From: Candidatus Iainarchaeum sp.
GTDB lineage: Archaea; Iainarchaeota; Iainarchaeia; Iainarchaeales; JAAZKV01
Length of the DNA stretch: 5,392 bases
Direction of reading: 5' to 3'
Assembly (NCBI GenBank): GCA_018691995.1
Contig: JABHJM010000083.1
Location: forward strand, 1 to 5,392
The position numbers and the translations under genes are program-made. Positions 1 through 5,392 of the stretch are shown here, piece by piece. How positions within the stretch are numbered: position 1 is the stretch's first letter; the number at the start of each line of letters is the position of its first letter. Under the pieces are notes generated by a model. That model saw only the letters and a list, made by a program, of their open reading frames with translations. It ran no database searches and was not told the DNA's origin.

Positions 1-201
1 CAATCAAAAGGAAAAATTTCTTTTTTAGATCCTGATGTTACAGATAGTCTTGGAAGACCATTCATAATAGGACTTGATGTGTGGGTGTCAAAGGATCTTC
101 CAGTAATAAAAGATTTAGATCCAAAAACAACCCCTGGCGGAAATGATTTTAATTGTTCTTCAATAATGCGTTGTGACAATGATGGTTGTATTAGTTCTTA
201 A
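1..201 (+). CDS. C-terminal fragment of an unidentified cysteine-containing protein
   Basis: Frame 1 is open from the window edge to a TAA at 199-201 and gives the last 66 residues of a protein whose start lies outside the window. I do not recognise the family. The visible part begins with a beta-like stretch of alternating hydrophobic residues (about 5-37, including FIIGLDVWV), followed by an Asp/Pro/Gly-rich linker and a short tail with three cysteines, C52, C58 and C63. The last two form C-DNDG-C. A disulfide-bonded tail on an exported protein would fit this and would match the similar C-NNDS-C in the large secreted protein on the same strand, but no signal sequence can be seen. Its 3' end overlaps the 3' end of the convergent zinc-domain gene by 11 bases. 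The coding frame is well supported by composition and by its clean end at the neighbouring gene; its identity is unknown. Confidence 0.7.
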   Translation, partial: QSKGKISFLDPDVTDSLGRPFIIGLDVWVSKDLPVIKDLDPKTTPGGNDFNCSSIMRCDNDGCISS

Positions 202-967
202 CAGCTACACCACATTTTGGGCATTTATCTTTTCCACATTTTTTACAAAAAGCTGCTCCGCATTTTGAACAGTAAATAATTTTATCAGTCTTTTCATTAC
301 AACTTGGACAAGTTTGTGCTTCATCCATTGATTCTAAACTAAAATCATCTCCACTTTCAAGATCTCCCAGTTCATCAAGATCATCACTTTTTTCATCCCC
401 ACCAAGATCTAATTTAAATTCATCAGCAATATTTTTACTAGCAGCCCCGCTCGCACTAGCACTTCCAAATAAATCCTTGATGTTTCCCTTAGGTGCAATT
501 GCTGCATCTTGAGCTGCTTGATCTTGCATTGCTTGATCACGATTCATTCTTTTTCTCTTTGAAGGGGGCATTCTTTCTTTACCCTTTCGTCTACCTCGTC
601 TTCCCTCACGCGGAGTTTCTTCCATTGATAAATCTTCATTATCTTTAAATTGAGTATATAAATTGTCAGCCATTTGTTGACTTTCTTTTTTATTTGGAAG
701 TCTCTTATTTTTTTTCTTAAATTTTTCAACTTCAAAAAGAGCTAATTTTTGTTCAAGATCTCCATGTTCAAGTCTTTGTATTTCTTTTTTATTCTCATCA
801 CTAATATTTTTTTCAAGATCTTCATAACTCATTGTAGGGATATTTCCAAAATCACTTTCTTCATTATAACTAGGGTTATATCTTTCTTGTGGATAATCTC
901 CCCCAGGGGGTTGTTTTCCTTCTCGATAAAATCGTTTCATTCTTCGTGGGACATTTTTTTTATCCAT
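191..967 (-). CDS. Disordered, highly charged protein with C-terminal eight-cysteine zinc domain
   Basis: A 258-residue protein with no predicted membrane helix. Residues 1-45 are basic and Pro/Gly/Tyr-rich. Residues 46-115 look helical and charged. Residues 118-143 are a strongly basic Arg/Lys/Gly patch (GRRGRRKGK, then PPSKRKR) that could bind nucleic acid or acidic lipid. Residues 144-180 are Ala/Gln/Ser-rich, and 181-217 are acidic with repeated Asp-Leu/Glu-Ser pairs. The end is a zinc module with cysteines 220, 223, 233, 236, 241, 244, 249 and 252, i.e. four CxxC pairs spaced 9, 4 and 4. Such modules usually mediate protein or nucleic-acid contacts; no enzyme motif is seen. It is the second gene of a leftward pair: its ATG lies one base after the TAG of the upstream membrane-protein gene (TAGAATG), so coupled translation and a shared role are likely. 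An AGG-type motif about 10 bases upstream is only a weak ribosome site. Family and exact function are not recognised. Confidence 0.88.
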   Translation of the reverse strand: MDKKNVPRRMKRFYREGKQPPGGDYPQERYNPSYNEESDFGNIPTMSYEDLEKNISDENKKEIQRLEHGDLEQKLALFEVEKFKKKNKRLPNKKESQQMADNLYTQFKDNEDLSMEETPREGRRGRRKGKERMPPSKRKRMNRDQAMQDQAAQDAAIAPKGNIKDLFGSASASGAASKNIADEFKLDLGGDEKSDDLDELGDLESGDDFSLESMDEAQTCPSCNEKTDKIIYCSKCGAAFCKKCGKDKCPKCGVAVKN

Positions 968-968
968 T

Positions 969-1601
969 CTAAAAACCTTCGCCTAAATTACTTAATTCGT
1001 CTTCGTTAATTTCATTGCTATTTTTCTTTTTCTTCTTTTTGTCTATTTGCTTTGCAAAAGATTTCATTTTTTTCAATGCTTCTTCTTTATCACTTAACTT
1101 TTTTTCTTTTTCAATTTTTGTTGTTTTCTCTCGCAATTCTGCGATTACATTAGGTTGTTTTTCTTTAAAAATCTGTTCTTTTATTTTTATTTGAGCAACA
1201 GGAGTATTTCTAATTATTTGTTTTGCTTTAATTGGTTTTTTGATAATATTGCTTCTCCCTTCTTTTTCTTCTTTTGTTAAAATTCTTCTTGGAATTGCAA
1301 CTTCAACTTTTTCCTCTTTTTTAAGTTTAACACCATCATTCTCGTTATACGAAATTCTTTTTGCAATAAAGATAATAAATAACAAAGCATACATTAATCC
1401 TAAGATTAAAAAGAAACTTGTTGCCCCAAAAAATAAAGCAGTGACCATTGCAGGTACAACAACAATAGCTCCTAATGCATAACCATAAAGAACTTTATTC
1501 ATCATCTCAAGAGATTGTGTTTTTGGAAAAGCAGTTCTAAGCAAAGAATAGCCAAGAGAGCTACTTCCAAGCAAAGCAAGTATGTAAAAAACCAATTCCA
1601 T
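969..1601 (-). CDS. Three-helix membrane protein with long lysine-rich cytoplasmic tail
   Basis: A 210-residue protein, first gene of the leftward pair. Three hydrophobic segments occupy about residues 3-20, 37-58 and 61-80. The remaining 130 residues are hydrophilic and very rich in Lys/Glu, including a run of lysines at 188-193 and an acidic finish (NEINEDELSNLGEGF). By the positive-inside rule the tail after helix 3 (starting KRISYNENDG) should be cytoplasmic. This gives a membrane anchor carrying a largely helical or disordered arm. No conserved catalytic residue is apparent and I do not recognise the family. The start is the first in-frame ATG; it has almost no leader if the TATA-like box at 1623-1630 is used, and no well-spaced Shine-Dalgarno is present. 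Its stop is one base before the zinc-domain gene, so the arm may recruit that charged protein to the membrane (inference). Confidence 0.88.
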   Translation of the reverse strand: MELVFYILALLGSSSLGYSLLRTAFPKTQSLEMMNKVLYGYALGAIVVVPAMVTALFFGATSFFLILGLMYALLFIIFIAKRISYNENDGVKLKKEEKVEVAIPRRILTKEEKEGRSNIIKKPIKAKQIIRNTPVAQIKIKEQIFKEKQPNVIAELREKTTKIEKEKKLSDKEEALKKMKSFAKQIDKKKKKKNSNEINEDELSNLGEGF

Positions 1602-1693
1602 ACACCATTTTAGTGATAGGAGTATTTATTGTTTGTGTCTTGGGAGAATTTACCGATTTAACCCTATTTTTTTGAAAAAAGATAGATTAATAT
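1602..1693. promoter_or_regulatory. Divergent intergenic spacer, likely two back-to-back promoters
   Basis: This 92-base spacer separates the starts of two divergently read membrane-protein genes, so promoters for both directions should lie here. The leftward one has a clear candidate (1623-1630). For the rightward gene the candidates are weak: a TATTTTTT stretch at about 1665-1672, at leaderless distance from the ATG at 1694, and an ATTTAA at 1656-1661. No Shine-Dalgarno precedes 1694. No strong palindrome for a shared regulator was seen. Confidence 0.5.
1623..1630 (-). promoter_or_regulatory. TATA-like box for the leftward membrane/zinc gene pair
   Basis: On the minus strand this reads AATAAATA, preceded by ACAAAC, which resembles an archaeal BRE. 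It lies 22-29 bases upstream of the ATG at 1601, the spacing expected when transcription starts at or next to the start codon (leaderless mRNA). This agrees with the lack of a usable Shine-Dalgarno. In AT-rich DNA such matches occur by chance, so it is a candidate only. Confidence 0.45.
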
Positions 1694-2266
1694 ATGAAAA
1701 ATAAGTATTTTCTTAGTATGGACATAATTAGCTTTTTTGCAATGTTTTATGACTTCTTAATCTTGTTAATTCCATTAGCAATAGTTTCATTTATTGGTTC
1801 AAAAATCTTGTCAAGGTTAAGAGAAAAAATTGAAGACAAACTTAAACTAGATTGGTTGAAAAGTATTTTTATTACAAACTTTGTAATAATTTTTATTTGT
1901 ATTTTTTTAGCATTTATTTATTTTATTTTTCTTGGAGCAGCACTTTCAGAATATCGTGCGCCAGAAATAGAATATGATATTTTTGAAAATTTAATTCTTG
2001 TTGGAATGGGGGCAGTTAGAATTGCAATCGCAACATTAATTCTTTCATTGTTTTTATTGTTCTTTGAATTTGTATCATCATTCACAACTGATTTGCTTGA
2101 AAAAAAAGAATGGCCAATGATTTCAAAAGAATTTATTGGAGTGCTAGTTGCTTGTTTAATTTTCTTAATTTTATTTTTGTTCATTTTTAGTTGGGCAGCA
2201 ATAGGATTGTTTGTTTACATATTTTACGGAGGAGTAAGTTCAGCCCCATTATTAATGGTTTTGTGA
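1694..2266 (+). CDS. Four-helix integral membrane protein of unknown function
   Basis: A 190-residue, strongly hydrophobic protein. Four membrane segments are visible at about residues 11-36, 57-84, 100-130 and 147-178. They are linked by a basic amphipathic loop (38-56, RLREKIEDKLKL, likely cytoplasmic), an acidic loop with Glu/Tyr (85-99, likely outside), and a short charged loop (131-146, DLLEKKEWP, likely inside). No transporter, protease or enzyme signature was recognised. There are few polar residues inside the helices apart from R109 and E125, which could pair or line a cavity. An alternative start is Met9 (1718); neither ATG has a Shine-Dalgarno, and the first is kept because the upstream stretch adds a basic N terminus. 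It reads in the same direction as the large secreted protein gene, with 127 bases between them, so it may belong to the same transcription unit and assist that protein in the membrane (inference). Confidence 0.85.
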   Translation: MKNKYFLSMDIISFFAMFYDFLILLIPLAIVSFIGSKILSRLREKIEDKLKLDWLKSIFITNFVIIFICIFLAFIYFIFLGAALSEYRAPEIEYDIFENLILVGMGAVRIAIATLILSLFLLFFEFVSSFTTDLLEKKEWPMISKEFIGVLVACLIFLILFLFIFSWAAIGLFVYIFYGGVSSAPLLMVL

Positions 2267-2286
2267 AATAATATTTAGTGAGCACT

Positions 2287-2397
2287 ATGAATAAATTAAA
2301 ATTGGAAATTGTAAAAAAATTAGAAATTTTATTACACCCGCAAAGCTATGCTTTGCTTGGTTTAAATATTACTTTTTCCACAGTGGTGAAAAAATGA
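2287..2397 (+). CDS. Possible 36-residue small ORF overlapping the start of the large gene
   Basis: An open frame runs from ATG at 2287 to TGA at 2395-2397 and encodes 36 residues: a Lys/Leu-rich amphipathic N-terminal half (MNKLKLEIVKKLEILL) and a more hydrophobic second half ending in VVKK. A GTGAG motif (2278-2282), part of the archaeal Shine-Dalgarno, sits at sensible distance before the ATG. The stop overlaps the ATG of the large secreted protein gene as ATGA, the classic arrangement for translational coupling. Part of the coding sequence is the palindrome at 2340-2356, and the TATA box at 2361-2368 also lies inside it. It could be a real small protein, a translated leader that controls the downstream gene, or a chance open frame; 36 open codons are not rare. 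It has no recognisable domain. Confidence 0.35.
   Translation: MNKLKLEIVKKLEILLHPQSYALLGLNITFSTVVKK
2340..2356. repeat. Perfect 17-base inverted repeat (GCAAAGC-TAT-GCTTTGC)
   Basis: Two perfect 7-base arms flank a 3-base spacer directly in front of the TATA box of the large gene. It may be an operator placed where a bound protein would block or help TBP/TFB, or an RNA hairpin in a transcript reading through from the upstream membrane-protein gene. It is unlikely to be a terminator by itself because no U-tract follows immediately. It could also be one copy of a dispersed palindromic repeat; only one copy was noticed in this window. Confidence 0.6.
2361..2368 (+). promoter_or_regulatory. Archaeal TATA box for the large secreted protein gene
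   Basis: TTTAAATA matches the archaeal TATA consensus TTTAWATA exactly. Its centre is about 29 bases before the ATG at 2394, which places the expected transcription start near 2391, almost at the start codon. A transcript from here would be nearly leaderless and would lack the GGTGA at 2385-2389. Confidence 0.6.
2385..2389 (+). promoter_or_regulatory. Shine-Dalgarno GGTGA fixing the start of the large gene
   Basis: GGTGA is the core of the archaeal ribosome binding site, complementary to the CACC-containing 3' end of 16S rRNA. It lies four bases before the ATG at 2394 and is the strongest such motif in the window. With the signal peptide that follows, it fixes this ATG rather than Met8 (2415) as the start. 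It can act only on transcripts that begin upstream of it. Confidence 0.6.
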
Positions 2398-5392
2398 ATG
2401 ATGTATATCGCGGGATGTTTGTTGGAATAATTTTCCTTACCCTTCTTTTAAGCAATCCAGCTTTTGCATTTGCTGCAGATTCAATTAGTTTTGCGGATGA
2501 AAATCCATTAATAGAAACTCCAGCTGAGGAAGTGGTCCCAGCAGTAACAACTACAGCAGAGGTAAATAATGGAACAGGATCTGGTTCTGCAACAATAAAT
2601 GATAATGAAGGGACTGGTTTTAGTTGTGATGTGGTTGCATTAACACAGGAAGAAGCAAAAGGAATTCTTGACTTAGCACATAATGGTTTTAGTGGAAAAA
2701 ATATTAGTGACGGAGATGACACAAATGCAAACGGAACAAATCTTGATGGTGTTGAGTTAGTTGGAAAAGATAATGATGGAGAGACAGCAGTAAAACAAGC
2801 GCCGCCAACACAGGCAGCTGATGCAAAAAGATATTCTCTTTTTGATGGGAGAGTTATTTCAGGACCATTTGGCATAGGGCTTGTACTAGATGATACACTT
2901 AGAATTGGAAGATGTAAATATGGGGTAGATGAAAGAAATAATTGTCGTGTTCAAGGAAATGGTTTAACATATCGAACAGATGGTACTGGTTTCAAATCAG
3001 ACTTAACAAATGCATTCAAATCTCTTGGAGATACAGCATACCGTACAGCAAGTGGTATTGATGAAGAAGAATATGAAAGATTACAAAATAATATTCGTGA
3101 TGATAATTCAGCAAATTTTACTACTGGAGCATTTGCTTCAGGAGAACAAATAAAAAATTCTTTATGGGTTGATGAATATATTGCAAGAAACGCTACAACT
3201 TGCAATAATGATAGTTGTACTGTTAGTACTTACTCTGCATTTGACAAATATTTTAATGCTTGGATGTCAACTGATTTTGTTGTTTCAAATATTGGCCCTT
3301 CATTAATGCACAAAGCTTCAAGAATAATTAATACTACAAACCTTCGTGGTGGATGGAAACCGCTTAAAAAAATGAATAGTGCTCTTGCAAAGTTTAGACA
3401 TGATTTAACAATGCTTCCAAGCCAAGCTCTTGGACAAAAAGCAAATTCAAGATATGTTGAATTGTATGAATCTGAAGGACTTGGAGAATATGTTAAAGGA
3501 TTAACAATTGATAAAAAATTATTTTCAAGCGGAACAGGAGGATGGAAAGATACTGCATTAGCTCCTGGATCTGACATCATGAAACTTACAAAAGAACAAA
3601 AAGGAAAATATTATGATGCAATGAGTTATATGCGTTCATATTCAATGACACAAAATGCTAATACACAAGCATTAACTGCTGCGTATAAAGCTGGAGAAAT
3701 GGATTATATTACATTTGGACAAAGACTTTCAAGAACAATGAATGATTGGGACGATACAGTATTCTTAGATTATCCTGATTGGCTAAAAAGTAATCCAGAT
3801 CTTGTACAACTTAAAGGTGTTGCAGTTAGAAAAGTTGGAGTGCCAGAGGGGACAGGATTTGTTGATCTTGAAACAAGTGCACCATTTAATTTTAAACGTA
3901 TTATGAAAAAGTTCGAAGCGGATGGTAAGTTTGGTGGAGAGTGGAAACCAAGTGCTGATAGGGCTCTTGGAACAAATGTAGATGCCTTTGATAGTGTTGG
4001 AGATAGTTTGCAGTTATATAGACTTCAACATAGTTATCCTCTAAAACAAAATGCAAGTATTGATGATGTAACTTCTCACATCGCACAATATGGTGAGGGG
4101 ACTGTATTTGTTGAATTTCCAAATGGGACAAAAATGCCTCTTACAAATGCAACAAAAGAAAAGATATTACGAGACCCTTCACTTCCAGGACATGTAAATT
4201 TATTCAAAGGAGAATATTCTGCAGCAGAAGAATTAACCCCTACTGAATTTGTTAATATGATTGGGGATGAAAGAATCAGGAGTAGAATGGGAACAGCAGA
4301 AAACAATATGAATACAATAATGCGTAGACTTGATGAAGCTGGTTTTAAAGATAGAAAATATACTTCTTGGCTTGACAAAACATTTGCAAGTGAAGCAGAT
4401 ATGGTAAAAGCTTATTACAAAAATCCTTTGCAAGCAGGACTACTAAAAGGAACTCTTGCTCCAATTGTATATTGGCAAGCAAAAAGAGGACTTGGAAACG
4501 AACAATTCTCAGCTTACATGCTTCCAGATTCTTGGACAACTCTTTCAGTATCTCAAGGAAAAGATGAATTATACAATGATTCATATATTGATTTTTATGC
4601 AAACGCAGGTAGCGATCAAGGAGACATGTTCAAAAGAGCATTCACAAGCATTCCATTTGTTTGGACACAAATAATTGAAATGGCTTCAGAAGTAAATGAT
4701 TTCACTGAAGATAAAGTTTCAATGCTTTCAGGAGGATTCTTGGGAGATCGTGGTTGGACAAACAGGGATGAAGTTTTAGACTTAGCATTTTATTCTCATA
4801 ATGAAAATTGTTCAGGTTGTTCAATGAATTTGAATATGACTGAAGGTTATTTTAGTGCTACAATTGATGCTCCAACAAAGATGCAAGGATTTTTGGTTGA
4901 AGCAGCAGAAGCTAGTGTAAAACAAAAGAGAGGAACTGCATTAATTTCTTACGCACACCACGCTGACTTTGATGGAAGCACAGCAGATATTGAAGGAGAT
5001 GGAATCAGCTTGGCAGATAGTCAAAGTGATGGTGTTACATGTGATCAAAAATTACGTGAACTTGGACTTGGATACTTTGGAACAGCAAGCGGGGGAGCAC
5101 TTGCAGTTGCAGAAAATGTTGCATACCTTGTTGGATTTGGACCAGGATTAATCGCAAGTGGAATTCAACAAATGTATTTTGCAAGAAATTTACAAGATTG
5201 TGTTGATGACAAAGAAGGATATTACATACACTTCTATGCACCTCCAAGTGATCAACAGAAAAAATCAAAATCAAAAGAAGCTCTTTCAAATGAAAGTGTT
5301 TCAAGTGCAATTTCAAAAATGAGTGAAAGTGTTTCTAATACAACCTCCAAAACAGAAAATCCAATTGCTAGCGAAATAGAAAAAATAAAAAA
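2394..5392 (+). CDS. Very large secreted protein of unknown function, incomplete at the window end
   Basis: The frame is open for 999 codons from ATG 2394 to the window edge with no stop, so the full protein exceeds 999 residues. Residues 1-28 are a clear Sec signal peptide: R6, a hydrophobic core at 8-20, then NPAFAFAADS with cleavage likely after A25, A27 or A28. A Thr/Glu/Gly-rich linker follows (to about 75), then a long region with no recognisable domain. The visible part has only nine cysteines (78, 174, 184, 270, 275, 806, 809, 883, 936), including C-x4-C at 270-275 and CSGC at 806-809; disulfides are likely. Acidic loops at 858-879 (DFDG, then DIEGDGISLAD) resemble thrombospondin type 3-like calcium sites. 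A Gly/Ala-rich hydrophobic segment at about 895-930 may touch the membrane. After residue 952 the chain becomes Ser/Lys-rich linker. Many N-x-S/T sequons fit surface glycosylation. No enzyme motif was found. It is probably an envelope or surface protein; the family is not recognised. Confidence 0.9.
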   Translation, partial: MNDVYRGMFVGIIFLTLLLSNPAFAFAADSISFADENPLIETPAEEVVPAVTTTAEVNNGTGSGSATINDNEGTGFSCDVVALTQEEAKGILDLAHNGFSGKNISDGDDTNANGTNLDGVELVGKDNDGETAVKQAPPTQAADAKRYSLFDGRVISGPFGIGLVLDDTLRIGRCKYGVDERNNCRVQGNGLTYRTDGTGFKSDLTNAFKSLGDTAYRTASGIDEEEYERLQNNIRDDNSANFTTGAFASGEQIKNSLWVDEYIARNATTCNNDSCTVSTYSAFDKYFNAWMSTDFVVSNIGPSLMHKASRIINTTNLRGGWKPLKKMNSALAKFRHDLTMLPSQALGQKANSRYVELYESEGLGEYVKGLTIDKKLFSSGTGGWKDTALAPGSDIMKLTKEQKGKYYDAMSYMRSYSMTQNANTQALTAAYKAGEMDYITFGQRLSRTMNDWDDTVFLDYPDWLKSNPDLVQLKGVAVRKVGVPEGTGFVDLETSAPFNFKRIMKKFEADGKFGGEWKPSADRALGTNVDAFDSVGDSLQLYRLQHSYPLKQNASIDDVTSHIAQYGEGTVFVEFPNGTKMPLTNATKEKILRDPSLPGHVNLFKGEYSAAEELTPTEFVNMIGDERIRSRMGTAENNMNTIMRRLDEAGFKDRKYTSWLDKTFASEADMVKAYYKNPLQAGLLKGTLAPIVYWQAKRGLGNEQFSAYMLPDSWTTLSVSQGKDELYNDSYIDFYANAGSDQGDMFKRAFTSIPFVWTQIIEMASEVNDFTEDKVSMLSGGFLGDRGWTNRDEVLDLAFYSHNENCSGCSMNLNMTEGYFSATIDAPTKMQGFLVEAAEASVKQKRGTALISYAHHADFDGSTADIEGDGISLADSQSDGVTCDQKLRELGLGYFGTASGGALAVAENVAYLVGFGPGLIASGIQQMYFARNLQDCVDDKEGYYIHFYAPPSDQQKKSKSKEALSNESVSSAISKMSESVSNTTSKTENPIASEIEKIK

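Noticed and set aside
749..1482. Plus-strand open frames rich in Phe/Ile/Ser opposite the leftward pair
   Set aside because: They mirror the Lys/Glu-rich minus-strand genes (complement of AAA/GAA codons) and have no ribosome site or promoter of their own.
969..1601. Assignment of the three-helix protein to a known domain-of-unknown-function family of archaeal membrane proteins
   Set aside because: The helical layout is generic and no diagnostic motif is visible, so naming a family would be a guess.
2369..2875. 168-residue minus-strand open frame opposite the start of the large gene
   Set aside because: It is antisense to a signal peptide and long continuous coding frame; its Ser/Pro/Phe-rich composition is what the complement of AT-rich coding DNA gives.
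4986..5018. Dockerin or EF-hand repeat in the large protein
   Set aside because: The final acidic residue is one position early for the dockerin/EF-hand pattern and there is no second copy; only a loose calcium-loop resemblance is claimed.
2951..5316. Several other minus-strand and out-of-frame open frames of 60-116 codons
   Set aside because: All lie within the single 999-codon plus-strand frame and have no start signals or protein-like features of their own.
5381..5392. A-rich end of the window as a terminator or gene end
   Set aside because: The bases read in frame as Lys/Ile codons and continue the Ser/Lys-rich linker; there is no stop codon.
1..5392. CRISPR array, tRNA, rRNA, insertion sequence or alternative genetic code
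   Set aside because: No regularly spaced direct repeats, cloverleaf-like sequence, transposase frame or terminal inverted repeats were seen, and all three stop codons end plausible genes.

Overview
The window is AT-rich and densely coded. Its signals look archaeal: a GGTGA Shine-Dalgarno motif (2385-2389), a textbook TTTAAATA TATA element (2361-2368), a second TATA-like box at leaderless spacing (1623-1630), many ATA (Ile) and AGA (Arg) codons, and short CxxC zinc-knuckle and lysine-rich proteins. Together these suggest a small-genome archaeon of the DPANN kind (Woesearchaeota/Pacearchaeota-like). This is inference from style; no marker gene is present. The genetic code looks standard, because TAA, TAG and TGA all act as stops.

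Layout. 1-201 (+) is the C-terminal end of an unidentified, cysteine-containing protein. It overlaps by 11 bases the 3' end of a leftward two-gene unit read from about 1601 to 191. The first gene of that unit (969-1601, -) encodes a three-helix membrane protein with a long lysine-rich tail. The second (191-967, -) starts one base after the first one's stop and encodes a mostly disordered, highly charged protein ending in an eight-cysteine zinc domain. A 92-base divergent spacer (1602-1693) separates this unit from a rightward set: a four-helix membrane protein (1694-2266), a possible 36-residue small ORF (2287-2397), and a very large secreted protein (2394 to beyond 5392) of which 999 residues are visible.

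How they may work together. Every gene is either predicted membrane/secreted or, for the zinc protein, probably coupled to a membrane partner. A cell-envelope locus is therefore likely: the large secreted protein as the surface component, the four-helix protein as a possible membrane partner, and the leftward pair as a membrane-anchored cytoplasmic assembly. No catalytic domain, secretion ATPase or named family could be identified, so the function of the locus is open. The most informative spot is 2267-2397. There a palindrome, a TATA box, a Shine-Dalgarno motif and an ATGA stop/start overlap are packed just before the giant gene, suggesting two alternative ways of expressing it.
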